This document shows positions 1-5,954 of a stretch of 15,194 bases of DNA, piece by piece. Position numbers and translations under genes: made by a program. The notes under the pieces are model-generated. The model made no database searches. It saw nothing but the letters and a program-made list of their open reading frames with translations, and was not told where the DNA came from. Source of the stretch: an uncultured Bacilli bacterium. Lineage in GTDB: Bacteria; Bacillota_I; Bacilli_A; RF39; UBA660. Within the stretch, counting starts at the first letter, position 1, and each line of letters begins with the position of its first letter. Location: positions 13,579 through 28,772 of the forward strand of contig CAJUTW010000017.1 of assembly GCA_910589335.1 (NCBI GenBank), written 5' to 3'.

Positions 1-782
1 CCACCATTGTCACTAACATATTTAGAAACTGTGATTTTATTTTCTTTAATGAAAGCTTGTTCTTCTAAAACAACTTCTTTATAATATTTTTCTAATTTAC
101 CATTAACCATTCTTTCAATTACTTCTTCTGGTTTTCCTGCAGATTGTTGTTTTACTTCTTCTTGAATAAAATGTTTTTCTTTTTCTACAAGTTCACTTGG
201 AACTTCTTCTCTTTTTAAAGCAATAGGATTCATAGCTGCTGCTTGCATAGCAACATCTTTACTAACTTCTTCATTTGCTCCTTTTATTGTTACGATAACA
301 CCGATTTTTCCACCCATATGTTTATATGTACCGAATACTTCATCATCATTTTTTGTAATTTTTTCAAAACGTCTAAAACTAATTTTTTCACCAATTTTTG
401 CTGTTAAAGCTACTAATTTATCTGAAATAGTTTCATTTTCATCTTGAATTGCTAAAACATCTTCTACAGTTTCTACATCGTTGTTTAAAATCTTTTCAAC
501 TAAATAATCTACAAAATTAGTAAATTCTTCATTTTTAGCAACAAAGTCAGTTTCTGAATTAACTTCAACTATTACAGCTGTATTACCTACTTCTTTTATT
601 TGACATAAACCTTCAGCTGCAATTCTTTTTTCTTTTTTTGCTGCTGTTGCAATTCCTTTTTCTCTTAACCAATCAACAGCTTTTTGCATATCTCCTTCAC
701 ATGCTTCTAGTGCTTTTTTACAATCCATCATTCCAGCACCAGTTTTTTCTCTTAAATCTTTTACATCACTTGCTTTATACAT
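1..782 (-). CDS. tsf: Elongation factor Ts (3' end outside window)
   Basis: EF-Ts is the guanine-nucleotide exchange factor that regenerates EF-Tu-GTP during translation. The protein opens with the family's N-terminal UBA-like domain and its signature TGAGMMDCKKALE, followed by the core with NSETDFVAKNEEF near residue 75. There are 260 complete codons before the window edge. The family usually has about 280-300 residues, so only the C-terminal tail is missing. The start is fixed by AAGGAGG upstream of ATG at 782. It lies downstream of rpsB, the usual order, but an intrinsic terminator and a separate promoter stand between them, so tsf can be expressed independently. Identification is very secure. 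Confidence 0.97.
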   Translation of the reverse strand, partial: MYKASDVKDLREKTGAGMMDCKKALEACEGDMQKAVDWLREKGIATAAKKEKRIAAEGLCQIKEVGNTAVIVEVNSETDFVAKNEEFTNFVDYLVEKILNNDVETVEDVLAIQDENETISDKLVALTAKIGEKISFRRFEKITKNDDEVFGTYKHMGGKIGVIVTIKGANEEVSKDVAMQAAAMNPIALKREEVPSELVEKEKHFIQEEVKQQSAGKPEEVIERMVNGKLEKYYKEVVLEEQAFIKENKITVSKYVSDNG

Positions 783-811
783 TATTTTTCCTCCTTAATA
801 ATTATACAATT

Positions 812-840
812 ATTATATCTTATTTTTTTAAAATTCTAAA
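812..840 (-). promoter_or_regulatory. Promoter for tsf
   Basis: Reading the minus strand, TTTAGA (835-840), a 17-nt spacer and a perfect TATAAT (812-817) lie just past the rpsB terminator and about 30 nt before the tsf start. The -35 box matches 4 of 6 consensus bases. A second TATAAT at 801-806 has no -35 at a suitable distance. Confidence 0.65.
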
Positions 841-851
841 GAAAAATCTAC

Positions 852-878
852 TAAAAAGGAATGAGAAAGCCATTCCTT
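852..878 (-). terminator. Intrinsic terminator between rpsB and tsf
   Basis: In minus-strand RNA, AAGGAATG and CATTCCTT form a perfect 8-bp stem with a 7-nt loop, followed at once by a run of U. It starts about 16 nt after the rpsB stop codon. It would end or reduce the infC-rpsB transcript before tsf. Confidence 0.8.
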
Positions 879-894
879 AAAAGCAAATATTAAT

Positions 895-1830
895 TTATTT
901 TGTTAAAGCTTCAATTAATTCAGCTTTTTTCATTGTAGAGTATCCTTTTACTCCAGCATCTTTTGCTCTTGTTTTTAAATCAGCTAAAGTTAGAGCATCA
1001 AGTTCTTCTGTAGTTGTTTCTTTTACTTCTTCTTTTTTAATTTCTTCATTTTTTTCTTCTTTAATTTCTCTTTCTTTTGCTGCTTCCTTTTTTTGAGCTT
1101 TTTGCATAGCTTTTGTTTTATCGTCTTCGCTTACATAATCAATTATTTCTCCACCATTAACTTCTGCAATAGCATTAGTTAAAGCACCAATTAATAATTT
1201 AACAGAACGTACTGCATCATCATTTCCTGGAATAACATAATCAACCATATCTGGATCACAATTAGTATCTACAATACCAAATACTGGGATTCCTAAAATA
1301 CGAGCTTCTTTTATTGCGATTTCTTCTTTACGTGGATCTACAATAATCATTGCTTGAGGCATTCTTTTCATTTCACGAATTCCTCTTAAATTTTTATTTA
1401 ATTTTTCATATTCTTTTCTAATTTGGATAACTTCTTTTTTAGGTAATGCTTCAAATGTTCCATCAGTTTCCATTCTTTCTATTTCTTCCATTCTTCTAAT
1501 TCTTGAACGAATAGTTTTGAAGTTTGTTAAAGTTCCACCTAACCATCTTTCATTTACGAAATACATATTAGTTCTTGTAGCACTTTCTTCTGCTGCTTCT
1601 TGAGCTTGTTTTTTAGTACCTACAAAAAGCACTTTTCCTTCTTTAGAAATAATTTCTTTTAAAGCTTCGTATGCTTCTTCTAATTTTTTTACAGTTTTTT
1701 GTAAATCGATAATATAAATATCATCTCTTGTAGTGAAGATATATTCCTTCATTTTTGGATTCCATCTTCTTTTTTGATGTCCGAATTGAACACCAGCTTC
1801 TAATAAATAATTCATTGATACAACTGTCAT
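895..1830 (-). CDS. rpsB: Small-subunit ribosomal protein S2 (uS2) with C-terminal Rho_N-like tail
   Basis: S2 is a protein of the small ribosomal subunit. The core is typical: it starts MTVVSMNYLLEAGVQFGHQ, has RRWNPKMKEYIF near residue 21, VGTKKQAQEAA near 70, NERWLGGTLTNF near 93, and the DPRKE and PVFGIVDTNCDPD blocks further on. The start is supported by AAAGGAGA upstream. At 311 residues it is longer than most S2 proteins (roughly 230-260). The extra part is a charged Lys/Glu linker (about 243-275) and then, at 280-311, a helix-loop-helix motif, LTLADLKTRAKDAG...MKKAELIEALTK, that looks like the Rho N-terminal (Rho_N)/SAP-type nucleic-acid-binding fold. L20 nearby ends in a related tail. 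The gene follows rplT with an 84-nt structured gap. Confidence 0.97.
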   Translation of the reverse strand: MTVVSMNYLLEAGVQFGHQKRRWNPKMKEYIFTTRDDIYIIDLQKTVKKLEEAYEALKEIISKEGKVLFVGTKKQAQEAAEESATRTNMYFVNERWLGGTLTNFKTIRSRIRRMEEIERMETDGTFEALPKKEVIQIRKEYEKLNKNLRGIREMKRMPQAMIIVDPRKEEIAIKEARILGIPVFGIVDTNCDPDMVDYVIPGNDDAVRSVKLLIGALTNAIAEVNGGEIIDYVSEDDKTKAMQKAQKKEAAKEREIKEEKNEEIKKEEVKETTTEELDALTLADLKTRAKDAGVKGYSTMKKAELIEALTK

Positions 1831-1841
1831 TTTTTTAATCT

Positions 1842-1898
1842 CCTTTGTTTTTCTTCTATTAGTTTCAAAGACTTATCACCATTTTGGCACTCGATAAG
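1842..1898 (-). promoter_or_regulatory. Candidate structured leader of rpsB
   Basis: Two adjacent hairpins lie in the rplT-rpsB gap. The first (1872-1898) pairs CUUAUC with GAUAAG and inside it GCCA with UGGU around an AAA loop, with an unpaired GAGU on one side. The second (1842-1871) pairs UCUUUG with CAAAGG, and this arm overlaps the rpsB ribosome site AAAGGAGA. No U-run follows, so it is not a terminator. The arrangement fits feedback control of rpsB translation, but S2 binding is inferred, not shown. Confidence 0.45.
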
Positions 1899-1915
1899 AA
1901 AATTCACTAATATGT

Positions 1916-2503
1916 TTATTTTGTTAAAGCTTCTATAATTTCTGCTTTTTTCATACCAGCAACATTGATATTTTTTTCTGTTGCTATTTCTTTTAATTCA
2001 GCAACTGTCATTTTACTATAATCAACGTCAGCTGATTTTTCTTTTGCTTCTACTTTTACTTCTTTTTTTTCTTTTGTAGTTTTTGTTTCTTTTGCACCAT
2101 TAATAGTTACTTCACGACCAATAACTTCAGTAGCTTTAGTAAGTTTACCTTCTTTTCCTTCTTTTGCAGTTTTAACAATTTCACTGAACATTTTTGGATC
2201 ATTAATTGCTATTTCAGATAACATTTTACGGTTTATTTCAACACCAGCTTTTGTTAAACCTTCAATAAATCTTGAATAAGAAATATCATTTTGTCTACAT
2301 GCTGCGTTGATTCTAGTAATCCATAATTTTCTAAAATCTCTTTTCTTTTGTTTTCTATCTCTAAATGCATATTGTCCAGAATGCATTAATTGTTCTTTAG
2401 CAGTTTTATATAATCTATGTTTACTACCAAAATAACCTTTAGCTGCTTTTAATACTTTTTTATGACGAGCTTTTGTAACAGCTCCATTTTTTACTCTTGC
2501 CAT
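1916..2503 (-). CDS. rplT: Large-subunit ribosomal protein L20 (bL20) with C-terminal Rho_N-like tail
   Basis: L20 is needed early in 50S assembly and in many bacteria represses its own operon. Residues 1-116 are a complete L20: MARVKNGAVTKARHKKVLK at the start, then GYFGSKHRLYKTAKEQ, the basic FRDRKQKKRDFRKLWI block and INAACRQNDISYSRFI. The family normally ends near residue 118, but this protein has 195 residues. The extension is a Lys/Glu/Thr-rich linker (about 117-160) and a Rho_N/SAP-like motif at 165-195 (MTVAELKEIATEKN...MKKAEIIEALTK). Its last residues, EALTK, and their codons match the tail of S2. AGGAGGA precedes the ATG. It is the third gene of the infC operon, and its leader is where L20 would act. 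Confidence 0.97.
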   Translation of the reverse strand: MARVKNGAVTKARHKKVLKAAKGYFGSKHRLYKTAKEQLMHSGQYAFRDRKQKKRDFRKLWITRINAACRQNDISYSRFIEGLTKAGVEINRKMLSEIAINDPKMFSEIVKTAKEGKEGKLTKATEVIGREVTINGAKETKTTKEKKEVKVEAKEKSADVDYSKMTVAELKEIATEKNINVAGMKKAEIIEALTK

Positions 2504-2528
2504 GTATTTTCCTCCTCTACTTCTTTAA

Positions 2529-2714
2529 TTAGATTATATTTTTTAATCTATTTTGATCTGCCTTACTAAGGTTAGATCCCTTTCTACAACTTCTATTAAA
2601 GCTTGCTGATTTACTACCAGTATTGTGTCTACTTCCTGGTTTTCCAATTTTGTAATCATTTTTACGTTTGTTTACTACTTTTGCAGTACCTTTATGTGTT
2701 TTAATTTTTGGCAT
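2529..2714 (-). CDS. rpmI: Large-subunit ribosomal protein L35 (bL35)
   Basis: L35 is a small basic protein of the 50S subunit. The 61-residue product begins MPKIKTHKGTAKVVNKR and carries the basic GKPGSRHNTGSKSA and NRSCRKGSNLS segments typical of the family; its length is close to the usual 64-66. AGGAGG lies 7 nt before the ATG. It sits between infC and rplT, the conserved order in most bacteria, with gaps of about 20-25 nt, so the three genes are co-transcribed. Confidence 0.96.
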   Translation of the reverse strand: MPKIKTHKGTAKVVNKRKNDYKIGKPGSRHNTGSKSASFNRSCRKGSNLSKADQNRLKNII

Positions 2715-2735
2715 AATTAATTCCTCCTACTTTAT

Positions 2736-3266
2736 TTATTGTCCTTTTTTTGGTATTAATAACATAGTCATAGTTCTACCATCTAACTTAGGTTTTTGTT
2801 CTATATCTGCGTAATCTTTTACTCTTTCGGCAAAACGTTCAAGAACTTCACGTCCAAGTTCTGTATGAGCCATTTGACGACCTTTAAAACGAACTGTAAG
2901 TTTAATTCTGTCTCCTTTTTCTAGATATTTTGTTGCATTTCTAAGTTTAGTTTCAAAATCTCCAATATCAATAACAGGTGATAAACGATATTCTTTTAGC
3001 TCTGACATATTAGCTTTTTGTTTTTTTAAAGCTTCCTTTGCCTTTTTTTGTTTTTCGTAACGATATTTATTATAATCCATTACTTTACAAACTGGTGGAT
3101 TAGCATTTGGACTTATTAAAACTAAATCAAGTGCTGCATAACTAGCTAAAGTTAATGCATCTTGGATTTGTTTTACACCAACTTGCTCTCCATTTGGACC
3201 AATTACTAAAACTTCACGAGCTTTAATTTGATCATTAATCAACATGTTATCATTATTTTTTGCGAT
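2736..3266 (-). CDS. infC: Translation initiation factor IF-3, probable AUC start
   Basis: IF-3 binds the 30S subunit, keeps the subunits apart and rejects wrong start codons. The protein has the N-terminal domain (MLINDQIKAREVLVIGPNGEQ), a Lys-rich linker with YNKYRYEKQKKAKEALKK, and the C-terminal domain ending in TMTMLLIPKKGQ. An ATG exists at 3281 but no ribosome site precedes it. Instead a strong GGAGGTG (3279-3273) begins right on that ATG and stands 6 nt before an in-frame ATC at 3266-3264. Starting there gives 176 residues, beginning (f)Met-AKNNDNMLINDQ, which fits the family better. Non-standard starts on infC (AUU in E. coli, AUC in some others) are known and let IF-3 repress its own translation. 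First gene of the operon. Confidence 0.93.
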   Translation of the reverse strand: MAKNNDNMLINDQIKAREVLVIGPNGEQVGVKQIQDALTLASYAALDLVLISPNANPPVCKVMDYNKYRYEKQKKAKEALKKQKANMSELKEYRLSPVIDIGDFETKLRNATKYLEKGDRIKLTVRFKGRQMAHTELGREVLERFAERVKDYADIEQKPKLDGRTMTMLLIPKKGQ

Positions 3267-3285
3267 ACCTAACACCTCCATAATA

Positions 3286-3319
3286 TAAGAAAAGCAGATA
3301 TAAAAAATTTATATCCGCT
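3286..3319 (-). terminator. Attenuator terminator in the infC leader
   Basis: In minus-strand RNA, AGCGGAUAUAAA (3319-3308) pairs over 12 positions with UUUAUAUCUGCU (3304-3293), with one G-U wobble, and UUUUCUU follows. It stands just before the infC ribosome site. Its 5' arm can instead pair with an upstream leader segment, which makes it a conditional terminator. Confidence 0.8.
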
Positions 3320-3419
3320 AAAAAATTAAATAATATTTTATATTTATATTTTTTATGGCTTTTAACCTACCGTTATTCACAGTCAGGTGGATATAAATCT
3401 CTTTCCTTTTTTCTCGACT
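3293..3419 (-). ncRNA. L20-type ribosomal protein leader
   Basis: About 130 nt of untranslated leader separates the infC promoter from its ribosome site. The RNA holds a hairpin (3388-3365) in which ACCU and ACUGU pair with ACGGU and AGGU around a GAAUA loop with one bulged G. Just before it, AUUUAUAUCC (3398-3389) is a perfect 10-nt complement of GGAUAUAAAU in the terminator's 5' arm. This is the expected antiterminator/terminator switch. In B. subtilis the same operon is controlled by L20 binding to such a leader (Rfam L20_leader), so L20 is the likely ligand. The assignment rests on operon context and pairing, not on a covariance-model match. Confidence 0.75.
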
Positions 3420-3425
3420 AGTAAT

Positions 3426-3454
3426 AGTTTATGCAAAAAGTGTTGTTTTGTCAA
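3426..3454 (-). promoter_or_regulatory. Promoter of the infC-rpmI-rplT-rpsB operon
   Basis: On the minus strand, a perfect TTGACA (3454-3449), exactly 17 nt, then TAAACT (3431-3426; 4 of 6). Transcription should start near 3419 and produce the attenuator leader. The -35 box lies inside the hairpin that terminates the upstream gene. Confidence 0.85.
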
Positions 3455-3462
3455 CACTTTTT
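3431..3462 (-). terminator. Terminator of the YfiH-like gene, overlapping the infC promoter
   Basis: AAAAAGTGTTG and CAACACTTTTT form a perfect 11-bp inverted repeat (3436-3446 and 3452-3462) around a 5-nt loop. In minus-strand RNA the GUGUUG/CAACAC core is followed by UUUUU. It lies 26 nt past the stop of the YfiH-like gene. The symmetrical A/T flanks may also let it work in the other direction. Confidence 0.7.
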
Positions 3463-3487
3463 AATAATTTTATTAAATAAACTAATA

Positions 3488-4330
3488 TTATCTTCTTTTA
3501 CCCATTGTTTTTTTGTCATCTTCAAAGAATATACCTTCAATATGACGTCCTAATTTACTTGGATTATTTCTTTGAGCAGAATTAGAATAATATCTTGAAT
3601 CTGTAATAGTGTCAGTTAAACTCATTTGCATTTTGCACTCTCCTAATTTACGCTCTACAAATTGTTTTAAAAGTGCTTTTCTAAGATTAATTTTATATAA
3701 TCCATCTTTTTCTGTAATACAGTCATTCCAAAGATTTTCATCTGTTGCCCACTTAGGATAGCTATCATATGTCCAATTAGAACCAGCATGAGCACCTACT
3801 AAAATACTAATATCTTCTTCTTTTGTTCCATAACCTTGTGTTAATGCATCAGCAACCATCATAGGCATTTTCTTATCTACTAAATCTGCACTACAATGAG
3901 CAAGAGCTGCAATATTTTGTTTTTTATCATGCATTATTACCACTGGGCAATCAGCAACTGGATGACAAGCTACAACACCTGGAACTTTATCTGTGATTAC
4001 TAATATGTCTTCATTTACATCAGTCCAACCACCTGGATTAGCTTCGACATAATCTTTTTTTAATTCAAAGTATGTTCCCTTTTTATCAACTTGATCTGCC
4101 ATAAATTTACTTGATGGATTAAAACCATTATCATGAGCAAAATTTTCCCAATGAGTATTAAAAATTCTATTTTTATCTTCTTTTGTAAATTCATATCCTT
4201 CTAAAGTTTTTAAACTATGTTGTTTTAAAAGCATTGCTTTATCAGCTTCTGTTATATTTGAAAGTCTAATTGTACCTGTATTCATAGTACCATAAATATT
4301 TCTTGAATCTACATAATGTAATTTTACCAT
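3488..4330 (-). CDS. Divergent YfiH/PgeF (laccase-domain, DUF152) family protein
   Basis: The YfiH/PgeF family comprises cytoplasmic zinc enzymes annotated as polyphenol oxidases; members hydrolyse or phosphorolyse purine nucleosides or edit peptidoglycan precursors. In this 280-residue protein the family core is seen as VACHPVADCPVVIMHD (C128) followed by IAALAHCSADLV (H145), matching the usual ADC and AHAGWRG elements, and ILVGAHAG near 176-183 matches the IGP-type loop. The match is divergent: GWRG is replaced by CSAD, the first zinc histidine (usual QVHG) appears as QVDKKG (D82), and the late CT...FFSYRR block is only hinted at by TDTITDSRYYSN. Specificity and even activity are therefore uncertain. 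It is transcribed alone, from a strong promoter to its own terminator. AAGGGGGA precedes the start. Confidence 0.68.
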   Translation of the reverse strand: MVKLHYVDSRNIYGTMNTGTIRLSNITEADKAMLLKQHSLKTLEGYEFTKEDKNRIFNTHWENFAHDNGFNPSSKFMADQVDKKGTYFELKKDYVEANPGGWTDVNEDILVITDKVPGVVACHPVADCPVVIMHDKKQNIAALAHCSADLVDKKMPMMVADALTQGYGTKEEDISILVGAHAGSNWTYDSYPKWATDENLWNDCITEKDGLYKINLRKALLKQFVERKLGECKMQMSLTDTITDSRYYSNSAQRNNPSKLGRHIEGIFFEDDKKTMGKRR

Positions 4331-4363
4331 TTAAAAATCCCCCTTTTGTTTAAATGTGAACAT

Positions 4364-4392
4364 ATTATATCAAATAATTTTTATTTTGTCAA
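4364..4392 (-). promoter_or_regulatory. Near-perfect consensus promoter of the YfiH-like gene
   Basis: On the minus strand, TTGACA (4392-4387), 17 nt, TATAAT (4369-4364), with TGA directly before the -10 as an extended element. All 12 hexamer bases match consensus. The leader to the start codon is only about 25 nt, leaving little room for RNA-based control. Confidence 0.92.
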
Positions 4393-4435
4393 CTTTTTTG
4401 TAAACGGGATAGTAGAAAATGGTTTGGGGAAAGCA

Positions 4436-4485
4436 AACAAAAAGAGAAATCTTATTAGTATAATTTAAATATAAAAGAGATTTCT
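4436..4485 (-). terminator. Terminator of the polC-truB operon
   Basis: In minus-strand RNA, AGAAAUCU (4485-4478) pairs perfectly with AGAUUUCU (4452-4445), and CUUUUUG follows. The loop is long (25 nt) and AT-rich, so the hairpin is only moderately convincing. It lies about 75 nt past the stop of the VanY-TruB gene. The rest of the 228-nt gap (4393-4558) shows no reading frame or further clear structure. Confidence 0.55.
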
Positions 4486-4558
4486 TGCATAAATATCTAT
4501 GATTAGATAACTAAATTGAAAATTTTTTTAACAAGTTTCTATTCATTTCTAAATATTT

Positions 4559-5944
4559 TTAATTAAAATTTTTCCAAACTTTTAGATAATCTTTTTCTAC
4601 TTGATAAATTCCTAATAATTTATCAGATTTATTTTTTAATATTATTTTATCTGTTACTTTCCATAAATTATTTATTTTTTGACCATTAGTTATTTTAAAT
4701 TCTAAATCTTTATCGACACAAACAGTTTTAAAATTTAAAACTTCTTCTATTTTATAGATTTTATATTTGTTATTTTTTATTTCTTCTAGACTATAGGTAT
4801 CTTTAAGATTAACATTACCTTGTTTAGTTCTTAATAAAGAAGTCATAGTAGCATATGTATTTAATTTATATCCGATATCATTTATTAAACTTCTAATATA
4901 TGTTCCTTTTGAAACAAGTGTTTTAATTTTAAATGTATCTTTAGTATAGGATAGTAATTCTATACTTTTTATAGTAACCTCTTTTTTAGGTAATTCAATT
5001 TGTTGATTATTTCTTGCATATTCATAAAGTTTTTTACCATTTACTTTAATTGCTGAATAAACTGGAACTTCTTGCTTATAAGTTTTTTGAAAAGATTTTA
5101 TTATTTCTTCAAAATTAGTGTTATCTTTAATTTCTTTTGTAGCAAGTATTTTTCCTGTTATATCATAGGTATCTGTTTTTATACCTAATTTAGCTTCAGC
5201 AATATATTCTTTATCTTCAGCAGTTAAAAGCTCAACAATTTTAGTTGCTTTTCCAATAGTAACAATTAATACTCCTTCAGCTAATGGATCAAGTGTACCA
5301 GTATGCCCTACTTTTTTTATACCAAACAGATGACTAATTTCATTAACAACATCAAATGAAGTAATTCCTTTTTCTTTTTTTACAGCAATTACTCCATTAA
5401 ATTGTTCTAAATATTCTTCAAGTGTTAAGTTATTTTCGTAAATAATTTTGGAAACTATTTTTCCGACATATCTTATATGATATGGATTATATATATGTCC
5501 TGTTATCTTTTCTTTTCCTTTAGGATATCTTAAAATAAAGCCGAATTTAGATAAAAAACTATGTACTTCGTTAAGTGAATCTGAATTTTTTAATTTTTCT
5601 TTATCAAATATTAAATTTATATCAAGGGCTAATCCTGTATGATGGTCACTATTTTCAGGTAAAGATATAATATTTTCTTTTGATTCTTCATTATTTTTTT
5701 TTAGAAAAGTTTCATAAATTTCTTGTTGTTGTTTTAAAGAACGATAAGCTGACTCTATTCCAATAATAATATTTTTTGACTTAAAAAATTCTTTTAGTTC
5801 TAAAAATGCTTTATAAGTATTTTCTTCTATTAAAATTTCTTTTTTATAAATATCCGTAGTAGAAACTAAATTTATTTTTTTTAGATAGTTTTCTTTTAAT
5901 TTATTTTTTTTATTTACTAAAATAGTATTATACATTTTTATCAT
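4559..5944 (-). CDS. truB: VanY-like D,D-carboxypeptidase domain fused to tRNA pseudouridine-55 synthase TruB
   Basis: TruB makes pseudouridine 55 in the T-loop of tRNAs. Here it forms the C-terminal part (about 183-461): NGVIAVKKEKGITSFDVV, then KKVGHTGTLDPLAEGVL with catalytic D219, KATKIVELL, YSAIKVNGKKLYEYAR and SKGTYIRSLINDIG, followed by a shortened PUA-like tail. Residues about 40-182 are a VanY-type peptidase domain: SAYRSLKQQQEIY and the zinc motif SDHHTGLALD (H101, D108), then NPYHIRYVG with H156. In VanY proteins the last motif normally reads EPWH, where Glu is the catalytic base; here it is Asn153, so peptidase activity is doubtful. No signal peptide is seen. The usual TruB start Met is replaced by F182 at the junction. 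The ribosome site is weak; Met1 or Met4 could be the start. Last gene of its operon, 10 nt after the previous stop. Confidence 0.9.
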   Translation of the reverse strand: MIKMYNTILVNKKNKLKENYLKKINLVSTTDIYKKEILIEENTYKAFLELKEFFKSKNIIIGIESAYRSLKQQQEIYETFLKKNNEESKENIISLPENSDHHTGLALDINLIFDKEKLKNSDSLNEVHSFLSKFGFILRYPKGKEKITGHIYNPYHIRYVGKIVSKIIYENNLTLEEYLEQFNGVIAVKKEKGITSFDVVNEISHLFGIKKVGHTGTLDPLAEGVLIVTIGKATKIVELLTAEDKEYIAEAKLGIKTDTYDITGKILATKEIKDNTNFEEIIKSFQKTYKQEVPVYSAIKVNGKKLYEYARNNQQIELPKKEVTIKSIELLSYTKDTFKIKTLVSKGTYIRSLINDIGYKLNTYATMTSLLRTKQGNVNLKDTYSLEEIKNNKYKIYKIEEVLNFKTVCVDKDLEFKITNGQKINNLWKVTDKIILKNKSDKLLGIYQVEKDYLKVWKNFN

Positions 5945-5954
5945 TCTTTCTTTT

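Noticed and set aside
638..880. Plus-strand open frame of 80 residues over the tsf start
   Set aside because: It is antisense to EF-Ts, has a Leu/Phe-rich composition typical of the complement of Lys/Glu codons, and lacks a ribosome site.
1872..1898. Hairpin after rplT as an intrinsic terminator
   Set aside because: No U-run follows it on the minus strand, so it is treated as a leader structure.
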